NCBI GenBank assembly: GCA_023422955.1
Contig: JAFAGG010000027.1
Coordinates: 1 to 30,152 of the forward strand
Origin: Pseudomonadota bacterium
GTDB lineage: Bacteria > Pseudomonadota > Gammaproteobacteria > Burkholderiales > Burkholderiaceae_D
Reading direction: 5' to 3'
Length of the DNA stretch: 30,152 nucleotides
The notes under the pieces are model-generated. The model did no database searches. It saw only the letters and a program-made list of their open reading frames with translations, and had not been told where the DNA came from. This document shows, one piece after another, positions 7,722-16,074 of the stretch. Positions within the stretch are counted from its first letter, which is position 1, and each line of letters opens with the position of its first letter. The position numbers and the translations under genes were made by a program.

Positions 7722-10334
7722 TTAGTGATACCAGGTCTTGCGCAGCAAGCCTTCGAATTGTTCGGAGGGCAGGGGGCGGCTGAACATGTAGCCCTGGAAG
7801 GCGCTGCAGCCGTCGCGGCCAAGCAGGTCGCGCTGTTCCTTGGTTTCCACGCCTTCGGCAATCACTTTCAGGTCCAGGCTTTTTCCCAGCGCGATGATGG
7901 TGCGCACGATGGCGGCATCGCTTTGATCGATCAGTACATCGCGCACGAAAGACTGATCGATTTTCAGTTGCCCTAGCGGCAGGCGCTTCAGGTAGGCCAG
8001 CGAGGAATAGCCAGTGCCGAAATCATCGAGCGAGAAATCCACGCCGATTTCCTTCAGCCTATTCATCTTGGCGACCGTGTCTTCGACATCGTCGATCAGC
8101 ACGCTTTCCGTCAATTCGATCTTGAGCTTGTGCGGCTCGGCGCCGGTTTGTTGCAGTGTCCGGATCACGAGGTCGGCAAAGTCCGGATGGTGGAACTGGC
8201 GCGCGCTGACATTCACCGACAAGGTCAGATGTTTGCTCTCTTCGCGCGAACCCCAGGCGGCCAGCTGATTGCAGGCGCTCAGCAGCACCCACTCGCCTAT
8301 CGCCAGTATCAGGCCGGTTTCTTCCGCCAGCGGTATGAACTCGGCCGGCGGCACCATGCCGCGCTTGGGCTGCTGCCAGCGCAGCAAGGCTTCCACACCG
8401 AGCAAGCGTCCCTTACGATCGATCTGCGGCTGATAATGCAGCACGAATTCGCCGCGCATCAGGCCGTGGCGCAAATCGGCTTCCAATGCCACGCGCTCGT
8501 TGATCACAGCCTGCATGTCAGGGTCGAAGAAGCGAATCGTATTGCGGCCGGCCGCCTTGGCTTCATACATGGCCAGATCGGCTTGCTTGAGCAATTCATC
8601 CATGCCGACCGGCTGCAGGGAGAATAAGGTAACGCCGATGCTGGGCGTGGTGTGATGTTCCTTGCCGTCGAGATCGTAGGGCGCGTTGATGGCGGCAAGA
8701 ATCTGCGCGGCGGCTTTTTCCGTATTCGCCGCAGCCTCTTCCGGATTCTCGCCGACATCGGTCAGGATCATCATGAATTCATCGCCGCCCCAACGCGCCA
8801 CCGTATCGGATTCGCGCACGTTATGACAAAGACGCTCGCCCACTTTCTTAAGCAGCAAATCGCCTTTCTCATGGCCCAGCGTGTCGTTGAGATTCTTGAA
8901 GTTATCCAGGTCGATCAGCACCAGAGCGCCATGCTGGCGACTGCGCGCACTGGTGGCTAATGCATGCTTGAGCCGGTCCAGCAGCAGCATGCGGTTGGGT
9001 AGCTTGGTCAGCGTGTCGTAGAAGGCGAGATCGTGTATTTCCTTTTCCGCGGTCTTGCGTTGCGTGATATCGGTATTGATGGAAAAGATGGAGTGCGGCT
9101 TGCCGCATTCATCGCGCACCAGCGTCCATCTTCCTTCTATCGCGATGGGGCTGCGGTCCTTGCGATAAACGGTAATCTCGCTGCTCCATTCGCCATGCTG
9201 CAATACCTGTTCGGACACCAGGCGGTAAGTCGCTTCCTCATCGCCGTATACCAGCTCCATCAGCGATCGGCCCAGCGCCTCTTCGCGGGTCCAGCCGAAC
9301 ATGCGTTCGGCGCTCTTGTTCCAGAACATGACCTGGTTATCGGCCAGGCGGCGCACGATGATGGCGTCGCGTGCCTTGTCCAGCAGCGAAGCCTGTTCGC
9401 GAAAGCGGCGCTCGTTTTCCAACAAGGCCTGCGTGGCGCGCTGGCGTTCGATGGCAACGCTGATCAGATGCGAGCAGGATGTCAGCAGCTCAACCTCGCC
9501 GGTCCTGGGCTCGCGTGCTTCGCTTGCATACACGGCAAAGCTGCCCAGCACTTGCTGATGGTTGGAGAGAATCGGCACCGACCAGCACGAACGCAATCCA
9601 TGACGGCTGGCCACCTCGCGCAATCTTTCCCAACCGGGATCCGTTTCGATATCGTTGGAGATCACCGCTCGCTCCTGGTCAGCGGCCGTGTCCCATGCCA
9701 TATCCTGCGGCACGATTTCCATGCCATCGATGGTCCTGATAAATTCTTCCGGCAAGCTGGGCGCTGCGCCGAGATGAAGGCGGCGGCCACTTTTATCCGG
9801 CAGAAGAATGGCGCAACGATAATGCGGAGATTGCGACTCGGCCAGGTGCACGATGGCATTCAGGATATTTTTCAGCGGCGCACTGGCGGCAATGCTTTCC
9901 AGGATTTCTGTTTGCCTCGCATGAAACTGCTGCATCCCGTGCCGCTCCGTCACATCGCGCAAGGACACGACCATGCCTTCCTTCGAAGGTATGGCCCGCA
10001 CTTCCAGCCAGATCTGCAAACGCTGATAGTAAATGGTGCATTCCGTCGGCTCGCTCCCGTCGAGTCCGAGCTTGCACAGCTGATCAAAATCCTCGCCCAG
10101 CATGTTGTGAAACTCTTCTCCGAGGCGCTTGCCCATCAAGCGCTCGGCGGTTTGCTGCATCAATTGTTCCGCCTTGCGGTTGACGTAGATGAAGCGCGCC
10201 TCCTTGTCCAGAAGGACATAGGCTTCAGTAAGGTTTTCCAAGATGGAAGTAAAGTGTTGTGCGGTTTCTGCAACTGCTTGCGAAGAAGAACTGTTTGCTT
10301 CTTGTCTATGCCCGCGTCCTGAATTGGCAGACAT
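7722..10334 (-). CDS. PAS-GAF-PAS-GGDEF-EAL c-di-GMP cyclase/phosphodiesterase
   Basis: An 870-residue cytoplasmic protein with no membrane segment. Domains in order: PAS (about 25-130), GAF (about 145-298, with SCWSVPILSNHQQVLGSFAVY), PAS/PAC (about 305-430), GGDEF (about 435-605) and EAL (about 615-865). The cyclase site is intact (GGDEF 516-520), with a product-inhibition site RESD at 507-510 exactly five residues before it. The EAL domain keeps EAL (648-650), N708, ELTES (740-744), DDFG (770-773), K791 and EGVET (827-831), so both activities are possible. The start at 10334 has AGGGA nearby; an ATG eight codons upstream (10358) is an alternative. The ligand of the GAF and PAS domains cannot be read from sequence. 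It is divergent from the HExxH protein gene. Confidence 0.92.
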   Translation of the reverse strand: MSANSGRGHRQEANSSSSQAVAETAQHFTSILENLTEAYVLLDKEARFIYVNRKAEQLMQQTAERLMGKRLGEEFHNMLGEDFDQLCKLGLDGSEPTECTIYYQRLQIWLEVRAIPSKEGMVVSLRDVTERHGMQQFHARQTEILESIAASAPLKNILNAIVHLAESQSPHYRCAILLPDKSGRRLHLGAAPSLPEEFIRTIDGMEIVPQDMAWDTAADQERAVISNDIETDPGWERLREVASRHGLRSCWSVPILSNHQQVLGSFAVYASEAREPRTGEVELLTSCSHLISVAIERQRATQALLENERRFREQASLLDKARDAIIVRRLADNQVMFWNKSAERMFGWTREEALGRSLMELVYGDEEATYRLVSEQVLQHGEWSSEITVYRKDRSPIAIEGRWTLVRDECGKPHSIFSINTDITQRKTAEKEIHDLAFYDTLTKLPNRMLLLDRLKHALATSARSRQHGALVLIDLDNFKNLNDTLGHEKGDLLLKKVGERLCHNVRESDTVARWGGDEFMMILTDVGENPEEAAANTEKAAAQILAAINAPYDLDGKEHHTTPSIGVTLFSLQPVGMDELLKQADLAMYEAKAAGRNTIRFFDPDMQAVINERVALEADLRHGLMRGEFVLHYQPQIDRKGRLLGVEALLRWQQPKRGMVPPAEFIPLAEETGLILAIGEWVLLSACNQLAAWGSREESKHLTLSVNVSARQFHHPDFADLVIRTLQQTGAEPHKLKIELTESVLIDDVEDTVAKMNRLKEIGVDFSLDDFGTGYSSLAYLKRLPLGQLKIDQSFVRDVLIDQSDAAIVRTIIALGKSLDLKVIAEGVETKEQRDLLGRDGCSAFQGYMFSRPLPSEQFEGLLRKTWYH

Positions 10335-10547
10335 GTATATCCCTGATGAACTCGCCATCAGCCCTAGACAGCTTGTCTGTGGTTCAGTTCGCACACAAGC
10401 GCTGGTCTGGCTTCATTTTTTCTATTTTCCAGGGAGATAGCTGGCCAAGGCAGGGAGTTTATTTCGCCTCGGAAATTGTCAGCTCGCGCCTGAATTCAAG
10501 CCCGAATATTGCTTTCCCCGATCCAGCGGTTTTGCAAGGAGGCAGCC

Positions 10548-11618
10548 ATGAAAGCTCTGGCAACAGGCCGGGAGAATTTATTCAGCCGATTTTCCGCGCA
10601 CCTTTCTTTTCGTCAAAAGAAAAGGGGGAATGTTCGCGCCTTCTTCATCAGCCTGTTGCTGCTAACCGGCGCCGCCTACGCTGACAATGCGCTGCTGCAT
10701 CAGGCCTATGCGCAGTATCGGCAGGCTTATCACACCGGCTATATCACTTCGCTGATCCGCTTCGAGCACAATACCGAGTTGCGTTATGCGGATACGCCGG
10801 CCCGCGCGGTTCCTGATTTCGCAGAAGGAAGCTGCACGGTGTTTCTGTCGCCGCAAGCCATCAGCAAACTGGGATTCGACCAGGGTAGTCGCTGGCGCTT
10901 CATGGTGTTTCATGAAATGACGCATTGCGACTTGTATTTCTCGCTCACTACCCTGCATCCCTTTCCCGACTTGCCCGCCCAGGCCAACCTGCTGTTGTCG
11001 GATTTACTGGAAATTGAATACCTGTTCCCCAGCGGCTCGCGCCAGATCAATGGCTACATCACGTATCACGAGCTGTATGCCGATATCCGGGCAATGGCGC
11101 TGATGCTCAATGAAGGCGCGGCATGGGATGACATAGAACCGATCTGGCTGTTTCGCAGGAACAGTCTGGCTTCGGTGGTGGGCGGGCACGACAGCGAACG
11201 CATGCTGATGCAAGTGCCGTTTCACATGGAAGGGCAATTGCTGCCCATCAATCTGGACAGCAAGGTGCGCCTGCTGATCGATCGCTACTTAGTTACCGAC
11301 TTCATTGAAAAAGTCTTTGCGCCCTTCCCGGCGCATTTCTCCGCGTCACGCCAACTGGAAGGCAGCCTGCGCACCATCTGTTCCGGCATCCGCTCGCCCT
11401 GGTCGTCGCCGCGTGAAATCGCCTTTTTGCAGCGGCGCCTGGGAGAAGGCGCGAGTTCGCCCAAGTCCTTGTGGCAGGAGGTGGCCGCCCTGATGCAGGA
11501 AAGCGGGGAGTGCAGCGAATTCATCGAACGGTTTTTCCAGCGCCGTTACGGCAAGCTGGTCCAGCATCTGGACGACCAGGATGCAAGGATTGCCGCATGG
11601 CTGCGCAAGGAACAATGA
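10548..11618 (+). CDS. Exported protein with HExxH zinc-peptidase-like motif
   Basis: A 356-residue protein, not recognised as a named family. AAGGAGG lies 6 nt before the ATG at 10548, a strong site that decides the start. A hydrophobic segment at about 30-43 (AFFISLLLLTGAAYA) looks like a signal peptide or anchor, though its 29-residue N-region is long and basic. HEMTH at 122-126 fits a zinc metallopeptidase HExxH helix, and YHELYAD at 173-179 could give the third ligand as in gluzincins. Other cysteines are C96, C127 and two near the C-terminus, which could form disulfides in the periplasm. The activity is inferred from the motif only. The gene is divergent from the c-di-GMP gene at 10334 and convergent with the next. 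Confidence 0.66.
   Translation: MKALATGRENLFSRFSAHLSFRQKKRGNVRAFFISLLLLTGAAYADNALLHQAYAQYRQAYHTGYITSLIRFEHNTELRYADTPARAVPDFAEGSCTVFLSPQAISKLGFDQGSRWRFMVFHEMTHCDLYFSLTTLHPFPDLPAQANLLLSDLLEIEYLFPSGSRQINGYITYHELYADIRAMALMLNEGAAWDDIEPIWLFRRNSLASVVGGHDSERMLMQVPFHMEGQLLPINLDSKVRLLIDRYLVTDFIEKVFAPFPAHFSASRQLEGSLRTICSGIRSPWSSPREIAFLQRRLGEGASSPKSLWQEVAALMQESGECSEFIERFFQRRYGKLVQHLDDQDARIAAWLRKEQ
10603..10622 (+). repeat. 8-bp inverted repeat inside the signal-peptide coding region
   Basis: TTTCTTTT (10603-10610) and AAAAGAAA (10615-10622) pair around a CGTC loop within codons 19-25 of the HExxH protein. Similar hairpins are common between genes, so it may be an intergenic element absorbed into the reading frame, giving the unusually long basic N-region. 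It could also slow translation early in the message. Confidence 0.4.
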
Positions 11619-11629
11619 GGAAGGCTGTT

Positions 11630-11854
11630 TCAGCCCGCAGAATCGCCCGACGAGGCTGCCGGCGAAGTTTTCTGCTCGGAAGAGGGAGGCCTGCGCCGTT
11701 GCAGGCGTTCGGTATAAAAAAGATGGGCGCCGATAAAAAACAGCGCGAAAGCGGTAATCACCAATGAAGGACTGAAAGTCCAGGCGGCGACAGCCAGCAG
11801 TAAGGCCACTATCATCAGCACGATGCCCAGAATTTCATTTGATTTTGCTTTCAT
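11630..11854 (-). CDS. Small two-helix membrane protein, unknown function
   Basis: A 74-residue protein with a good ribosome-binding site (AGGGTAGGT before the ATG at 11854). Two hydrophobic stretches (about 8-26 and 29-46) are followed by the basic sequence ERLQRRRP and a polar, serine-rich tail. It is convergent with the HExxH gene, the stops being 11 bp apart. It is not recognised as a named family. The small size, clear start and membrane composition support a real gene. Confidence 0.6.
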   Translation of the reverse strand: MKAKSNEILGIVLMIVALLLAVAAWTFSPSLVITAFALFFIGAHLFYTERLQRRRPPSSEQKTSPAASSGDSAG

Positions 11855-12130
11855 GACCTACCCTTTTGCCAGGATCGATGCCGGCGGGAGAGCAAGAAGG
11901 GGGAAGGCACAGACTGGCACTGAACAACGAAGGACTTCAAAACGCGATTGCATGAAAGCTTGCCTCTATCCTGAAGGTTGATCACCTTACGCAAGCCGCC
12001 TCGTCAACACGATCCCGTTGCTTCAACGGCAAGCAAACGGCAGTGTAATTTCTTCAGAGATACCCTGTCCACCTGGCGTGTACAGAAAGGCACATGCCTT
12101 GACTTTTCGTTCAAGGATGGAAAAGGCGGA

Positions 12131-12556
12131 TCAGCGCGGATAACGCAAGGTGTTCAGCTTGCGCGGCGCGTTGCCGGGGAAAATGACATCGATGATCTGG
12201 TTGTGGCGCTTGAACTGCACTTGCCAGCTGAAATAAGGATTACCCCGCGGCAGGATTTCATTCAAATGACCAAGGATGGTATTGCACAAGCGCGCGACTT
12301 CGCGGTCTTTGGCTTCATCCTCCAGCAGGATAAACAAGGCCAGCTCTTCCCAATCGGCAGCATATTGATGGGTGACGGATACCACGAAGGGGCGGTCGGC
12401 CATATCGCGTACGGTGGAAAATACTTCTCTTGCTTTTACTTCACCGCTCACCGGTTGTTCTCCATTGCAGCCGCAGCATCGATTATTTCTGGCTTGCCAT
12501 CCCAGGGTGAGCAAGCGACTTGGTCTTGTACGATAAGGGCAATTCCTGGCGTCCAT
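12131..12556 (-). CDS. Hypothetical protein, uncertain start
   Basis: An open frame of 141 codons from the ATG at 12556. The C-terminal 90 residues, from MADRPFVVSVTHQYAADWEE to the end, have the composition of a folded protein with alternating helices and strands. The N-terminal 50 residues are rich in Arg and Cys (NNRCCGCNGEQ) and look less natural. An internal ATG at 12403 would give only the well-behaved part but lacks a ribosome-binding site. GGGAGG lies 12 nt before the 12556 ATG. The family is not recognised. The 5' part could be eroded or frameshifted; the flanks (11855-12130 and 12557-12760) hold no convincing gene. Confidence 0.4.
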   Translation of the reverse strand: MDARNCPYRTRPSRLLTLGWQARNNRCCGCNGEQPVSGEVKAREVFSTVRDMADRPFVVSVTHQYAADWEELALFILLEDEAKDREVARLCNTILGHLNEILPRGNPYFSWQVQFKRHNQIIDVIFPGNAPRKLNTLRYPR

Positions 12557-12582
12557 CCTTGGGTTGTGCCTCCCGTCGCCAT

Positions 12583-12610
12583 GCAAGTTGCGCTCTCCAA
12601 CACAACTTGC
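12583..12610. repeat. 8-bp perfect inverted repeat upstream of the hypothetical gene
   Basis: GCAAGTTG (12583-12590) and CAACTTGC (12603-12610) face each other across a 12-nt loop, 26 bp upstream of the start chosen for the hypothetical gene. No T-run follows on either strand. It may be an operator or a leader hairpin; nothing more can be said. Confidence 0.35.
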
Positions 12611-12760
12611 CTAAGAGATATTGCCTTCCTGACACGCCCGCCAGTTTAATCATTCCTTATGGCAATGTCTATTGCGGTAAAGGGACATGGAATGAATGGA
12701 CTACAACATCCAGGGTAGGGCGAAGGCACCCATCATCGCTGCACAGGCAGGGAGCGCAGC

Positions 12761-13804
12761 TTAGAGTATGCGATTGAACCAGAAGACCGATAAGCCGGCA
12801 GACAGCATGGAGAACAGCGCGGCAATCAGCGCCATGATGGCGGTGATCTCGAATTCCTTGCTTTCGAAAACGAGGCGCGCGTTGAGGGAATCGTAGACTT
12901 TCTTCAGTTCGTTGGTGGTGCTGGCGTAAAAATAATCGCCCTGCGTGATGCGGGCAATTTCCTTCAGCGAGGCTTCATCCAGCTCCACCCGCATCGACCA
13001 GCCGTCGAAGGTCACATCGCCGCCGCCGGGCGTGCCGATGCCTACCGTGTAGACCCGCACGCCGCGCTCGGCGGCCAGGCGGGCGGCAAACATCATGTCT
13101 ATGCCGGCCGTCTGCTGGCCGTCGGTCAGCAGGATGATGGCGGCCGTTTCATGCGAGCCGGGCGAAGCCGGCTGCTCGGGCGCGTGGCTCGGGCCGGAGC
13201 TGGCGCCGCTTTGCAGGCCCCGGCTGCCGGAGGTGGCATAGGTCAGGCCCGCCAGGTCGAAGCCGGCGTCCGGGAACAGCGTTGCCAAAGACATGATGAG
13301 ACCGCTGCCAATCGCGGTGCCGCCCTGCAGCTGGAAGCGGTCGATCGCCGCCGTCAGATCCTCGCGCGAATTGGTCGGCTGCTGGGACACCGCGGCAGTG
13401 CCGGCAAAAGTGACGATGCCGATGCGCACATCGGGCTGCAAGTCCTCGATAAAAGACTTGGCCGCATGCTGGGCAGCGACCATGCGATTGGGTTGCACAT
13501 CGGTCGCGCGCATGCTGATCGACACATCCATGGCCAGGATGATGGTTTGCTGCTTGCCGGGAATGGTCATCACGGCGGTAGGGCGCGCCGCGGCAAACAG
13601 CGCCGCGGCAATCGCCAGGAAAAACAAAGCGGGCGGCAAATGCCGCTTCCAGCTTGGCGAACTGCCCATCGCTTCCTTGACCAGGCCCAGGCTGGCATAC
13701 CGCAGCATCAGCTTCTTGCGTCGCCTTATCAGCATCACATAGGCCGCTGCCAGCAGCGGCAGGATCAGCATTAGCCATAACAGGTGGGGCCAGAGAAAAG
13801 TCAT
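12761..13804 (-). CDS. VWA-domain membrane protein of the MoxR/DUF58 operon (BatA/BatB-like)
   Basis: A 347-residue protein with hydrophobic helices at about 5-25 and 58-74, a von Willebrand A domain (about 85-310) and a C-terminal helix at about 323-345, the BatA/BatB layout. The metal-ion adhesion site shows DVSIS at 93-97 (DxSxS), a threonine in the GGTAIGSG loop and the aspartate of LLTDGQ, so it is probably functional. A Ser/Gly/Pro-rich insert (about 190-215, containing SGSRGLQSGASSG) interrupts the domain. The start overlaps the DUF58 stop by 4 bp (ATGA), indicating coupling. Such proteins work with MoxR ATPases, often in envelope stress or assembly of periplasmic enzymes. The precise client is unknown. 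Confidence 0.87.
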   Translation of the reverse strand: MTFLWPHLLWLMLILPLLAAAYVMLIRRRKKLMLRYASLGLVKEAMGSSPSWKRHLPPALFFLAIAAALFAAARPTAVMTIPGKQQTIILAMDVSISMRATDVQPNRMVAAQHAAKSFIEDLQPDVRIGIVTFAGTAAVSQQPTNSREDLTAAIDRFQLQGGTAIGSGLIMSLATLFPDAGFDLAGLTYATSGSRGLQSGASSGPSHAPEQPASPGSHETAAIILLTDGQQTAGIDMMFAARLAAERGVRVYTVGIGTPGGGDVTFDGWSMRVELDEASLKEIARITQGDYFYASTTNELKKVYDSLNARLVFESKEFEITAIMALIAALFSMLSAGLSVFWFNRIL

Positions 13805-14781
13805 GCCGGCTCCGTGTACGTAGGAGAGACAGGCGATGCAGCGCTGCTGACATGGCGGCTGGCCAGGCTGCTGCGCGCGCGCCGCTTGCGCAGATCGGCA
13901 AAACGCACCATCGCTTCGAACAAATCTTCATCGGTCGATACTTCCAGCGCATCGACGCCGGCACTGGCCAGCGCCTGCCGCAACCGGGCTTCACGCTCTG
14001 CGGCCAGCGTCATGAAGCGCTGCCGGAAGGCCGGGTCATGCGTATCCACCAGCAACTGCTCGCCGGTCTCCGCGTCTTCCATGGTCACCAGGCCCAGATC
14101 GGGCAAATCGTTTTCCAGCGGATCATACAAACGCACTGCCACCACTTCATGGCGCTGCGCCAGATAACCCAGCGGCTGCTCCCAGCCGGGAGTGCTGAAA
14201 AAATCCGACACCACGAACACCGTGGAGCGCCGGCGCAGTACGGAAGCCGCTGTCTGTATCATGCCTGCCAGGCTGGTGGCTTCGCCGCTGGGCTGCATGG
14301 CCCTGGCTTCCTGCGCCTGCATGCGCTGCAGCAGGTGCATTACATGCCGGCGGCCGCAGCGCGCGGGCAGAATTTCATCCGTTTGATTTCCGTACAAGAG
14401 CGCTCCGACGCGGTTGCCCTGGCCGGTCAGCAAGCGCGCCATCGCGCCCACGAACTCGGTGGCCAGCCCGCTCTTGCGCACCGCCCCAGAACCGAAGTTC
14501 ACCGACGGGCTCAGGTCGACCAGGAACCAGGCGCTGATTTCCCTATCCTCGCGATATTCTCGTACATGCGGCGTTTGCAGGCGCGCAGTCACGTTCCAGT
14601 CGATATGGCGCACATCGTCGCCATGCTGGTACTCGCGCAAGTCGGCCAGGTCCAGGCCGGTACCGCGCATCAGGGTCTTGTAATTACCCTGCAGGAAACC
14701 ATCCAGCCGCCGCAGCACCGTCCATTCCAGCCGGCGCAACAGCTGCTCAGGCCTGGGTGACGTTGGCGATGCGGCTGGCAT
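13801..14781 (-). CDS. DUF58 domain-containing protein
   Basis: A 326-residue soluble protein. The DUF58 signature is plain: GDDVRHIDWNVTAR then LQTPHVREYREDREI and WFLVDLSPSVNFG (about 54-101), a degenerate VWA-like fold. The C-terminus is rich in Arg and Ser. Its start lies 35 bp inside the moxR gene and its stop overlaps the VWA gene by 4 bp, so all three form one coupled operon. DUF58 proteins are regular partners of MoxR ATPases, probably as adaptors or substrates. No enzymatic role is established. Confidence 0.88.
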   Translation of the reverse strand: MPAASPTSPRPEQLLRRLEWTVLRRLDGFLQGNYKTLMRGTGLDLADLREYQHGDDVRHIDWNVTARLQTPHVREYREDREISAWFLVDLSPSVNFGSGAVRKSGLATEFVGAMARLLTGQGNRVGALLYGNQTDEILPARCGRRHVMHLLQRMQAQEARAMQPSGEATSLAGMIQTAASVLRRRSTVFVVSDFFSTPGWEQPLGYLAQRHEVVAVRLYDPLENDLPDLGLVTMEDAETGEQLLVDTHDPAFRQRFMTLAAEREARLRQALASAGVDALEVSTDEDLFEAMVRFADLRKRRARSSLASRHVSSAASPVSPTYTEPA

Positions 14782-15811
14782 AAGCGTCCAGGGGTTTTTC
14801 GGGTTGCGCCACCTTGGCGAGGATCTGCTGGATCAACACATCATTGTCGATGGATTCGCACATGGCTTCGTAACTCAGCACCACGCGATGCCGCAGCACA
14901 TCAGCCGCCAGGTCCACCATGTCTTCCGCCAGCACATAACGCCGGCCGCGCAGGAAAGCCATCGCGCGCGCGCCTTCCACCAGGCAGATGGTCGCGCGCG
15001 GACTGGCGCCATATTCGATGAAGCGCTGCAGATGGCCGAGGCCATACGCCGCCGGCGTGCGCGTGGCCGTCACCAGTTTCACCGCATACTGGATCAGCGA
15101 CGGGTCAACATAAATGGTGCGGCATTCCTTTTGCACTGCATGCAGCTGTTCGGTGGTGGCCACCGCCTCCACCTCGACGGCCGGGCCGATGCTGCGCTCG
15201 ACGATCACGAACTCTTCCTGGTAGCTCGGATAATCGACCACGACCTTCATCATGAAGCGATCCACCTGCGCTTCCGGCAGCGGATAAGTGCCCTCGGTTT
15301 CAATCGGATTCTGCGTGGCCATCACCAGGAAAGGCTCGGGCACGCGATGCGTATTGCCGGCAATGGTTACCTGGCGCTCCTGCATCACTTCCAGCAAGGC
15401 GCTTTGCACCTTGGCCGGCGCGCGATTGATTTCATCCGCCAGCAACAGGTTGGCAAACACCGGTCCCAGCGACGTCGTGAATTCGCCGCTCTTCTGGTTG
15501 TACAGGCGCGTACCGATCAGGTCGGCCGGCACCAGGTCGGGCGTGAACTGGATGCGCTTGAAGGAACCGCGTATCGCCTGCGACAGGGTTTTCACCGTCA
15601 GCGTCTTGGCCAGGCCCGGCACGCCTTCCACCAGCAAGTGTCCCTGCGCCAGCATGGCGACCATCACGCGCTCCAGAAAGCGGTCCTGGCCGACCACGAC
15701 GCGCTTGACCTCATACAGAATGCGCTCCATCAGCATGGAGGCTTCGTTTTGCTTGTCGATGTATTTTTCAGCCGGCTTGCCACCGAATCGGCCGCTTTGC
15801 AGAAATTCCAT
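14747..15811 (-). CDS. MoxR-family AAA+ ATPase
   Basis: A 354-residue ATPase. Walker A is GVPGLAKT (63-70), Walker B LLLADE (122-127) and the sensor-1 region MATQNP (164-169), with the typical ETEGTYPLPEAQVDRF segment next to it. The C-terminal lid domain covers about 240-350. AAAGGGA lies 5 nt before the ATG at 15811. It is the first gene of a MoxR-DUF58-VWA operon. MoxR proteins act as chaperone-like ATPases that load or activate metal-dependent or envelope proteins; the specific target here cannot be inferred. Its leader is the unusual CTAA-repeat region. The usual second VWA, BatD and TPR genes of larger Bat loci are absent downstream. Confidence 0.93.
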   Translation of the reverse strand: MEFLQSGRFGGKPAEKYIDKQNEASMLMERILYEVKRVVVGQDRFLERVMVAMLAQGHLLVEGVPGLAKTLTVKTLSQAIRGSFKRIQFTPDLVPADLIGTRLYNQKSGEFTTSLGPVFANLLLADEINRAPAKVQSALLEVMQERQVTIAGNTHRVPEPFLVMATQNPIETEGTYPLPEAQVDRFMMKVVVDYPSYQEEFVIVERSIGPAVEVEAVATTEQLHAVQKECRTIYVDPSLIQYAVKLVTATRTPAAYGLGHLQRFIEYGASPRATICLVEGARAMAFLRGRRYVLAEDMVDLAADVLRHRVVLSYEAMCESIDNDVLIQQILAKVAQPEKPLDAYASRIANVTQA

Positions 15812-15828
15812 GATGTCCCTTTATATAT

Positions 15829-16049
15829 CTCTAATTTCTCTCTAATTACTGCCTAACAATGATCAAATTTGACTCTAATTTTTTTCTAGTTTTTCTCTAA
15901 CAAACTCTCTAACCAATTCTCTAACCAATTCTCTAACCTACTCTCTAATCAATCACCAAATTAGTAACTAATTAACATCAAATTAATTATCAACAAACTT
16001 CTAATTTGAATTTCCATTTCCTCTAATTTTTATCTAATCCTGCCTAATG
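15829..16049. repeat. Phased array of CTAA motifs (11-12 bp period), AT-rich
   Basis: This 220-bp gap between the protease and moxR is low in G and dominated by CTAA motifs at near-helical spacing. The TAA of successive motifs falls at 15832, 15843, 15854, 15876, then (as TAG) 15887, then 15898, 15910, 15922, 15934 and 15946, and again at 16024, 16035 and 16045. The steps are 10-12 bp or double that. The centre, 15894-15953, is five tandem 12-bp units close to TCTCTAACCAAT. On the minus strand, the sense of both neighbours, this reads as repeated TTAGAG up to about 20 nt before the moxR start codon. No open frame or clear promoter is visible in it. Confidence 0.8.
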
Positions 16050-16074
16050 AATTTCCAGTTTCTGCCGCGCCTTG

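Noticed and set aside
9033..10322. 429-codon open frame on the plus strand
   Set aside because: Antisense to the PAS-GAF-PAS-GGDEF-EAL gene whose catalytic motifs are intact.
13149..13994. 281-codon open frame on the minus strand
   Set aside because: Out-of-frame shadow overlapping the VWA and DUF58 genes; Arg/Cys/Pro-rich with no motif.
14804..15856. 350-codon open frame on the plus strand
   Set aside because: Antisense to moxR; composition is His/Arg/Gln-rich, typical of shadows.
15894..15953. CRISPR-like array
   Set aside because: Units are 12 bp with no distinct longer spacers and no cas genes nearby; it is a tandem/phased repeat.
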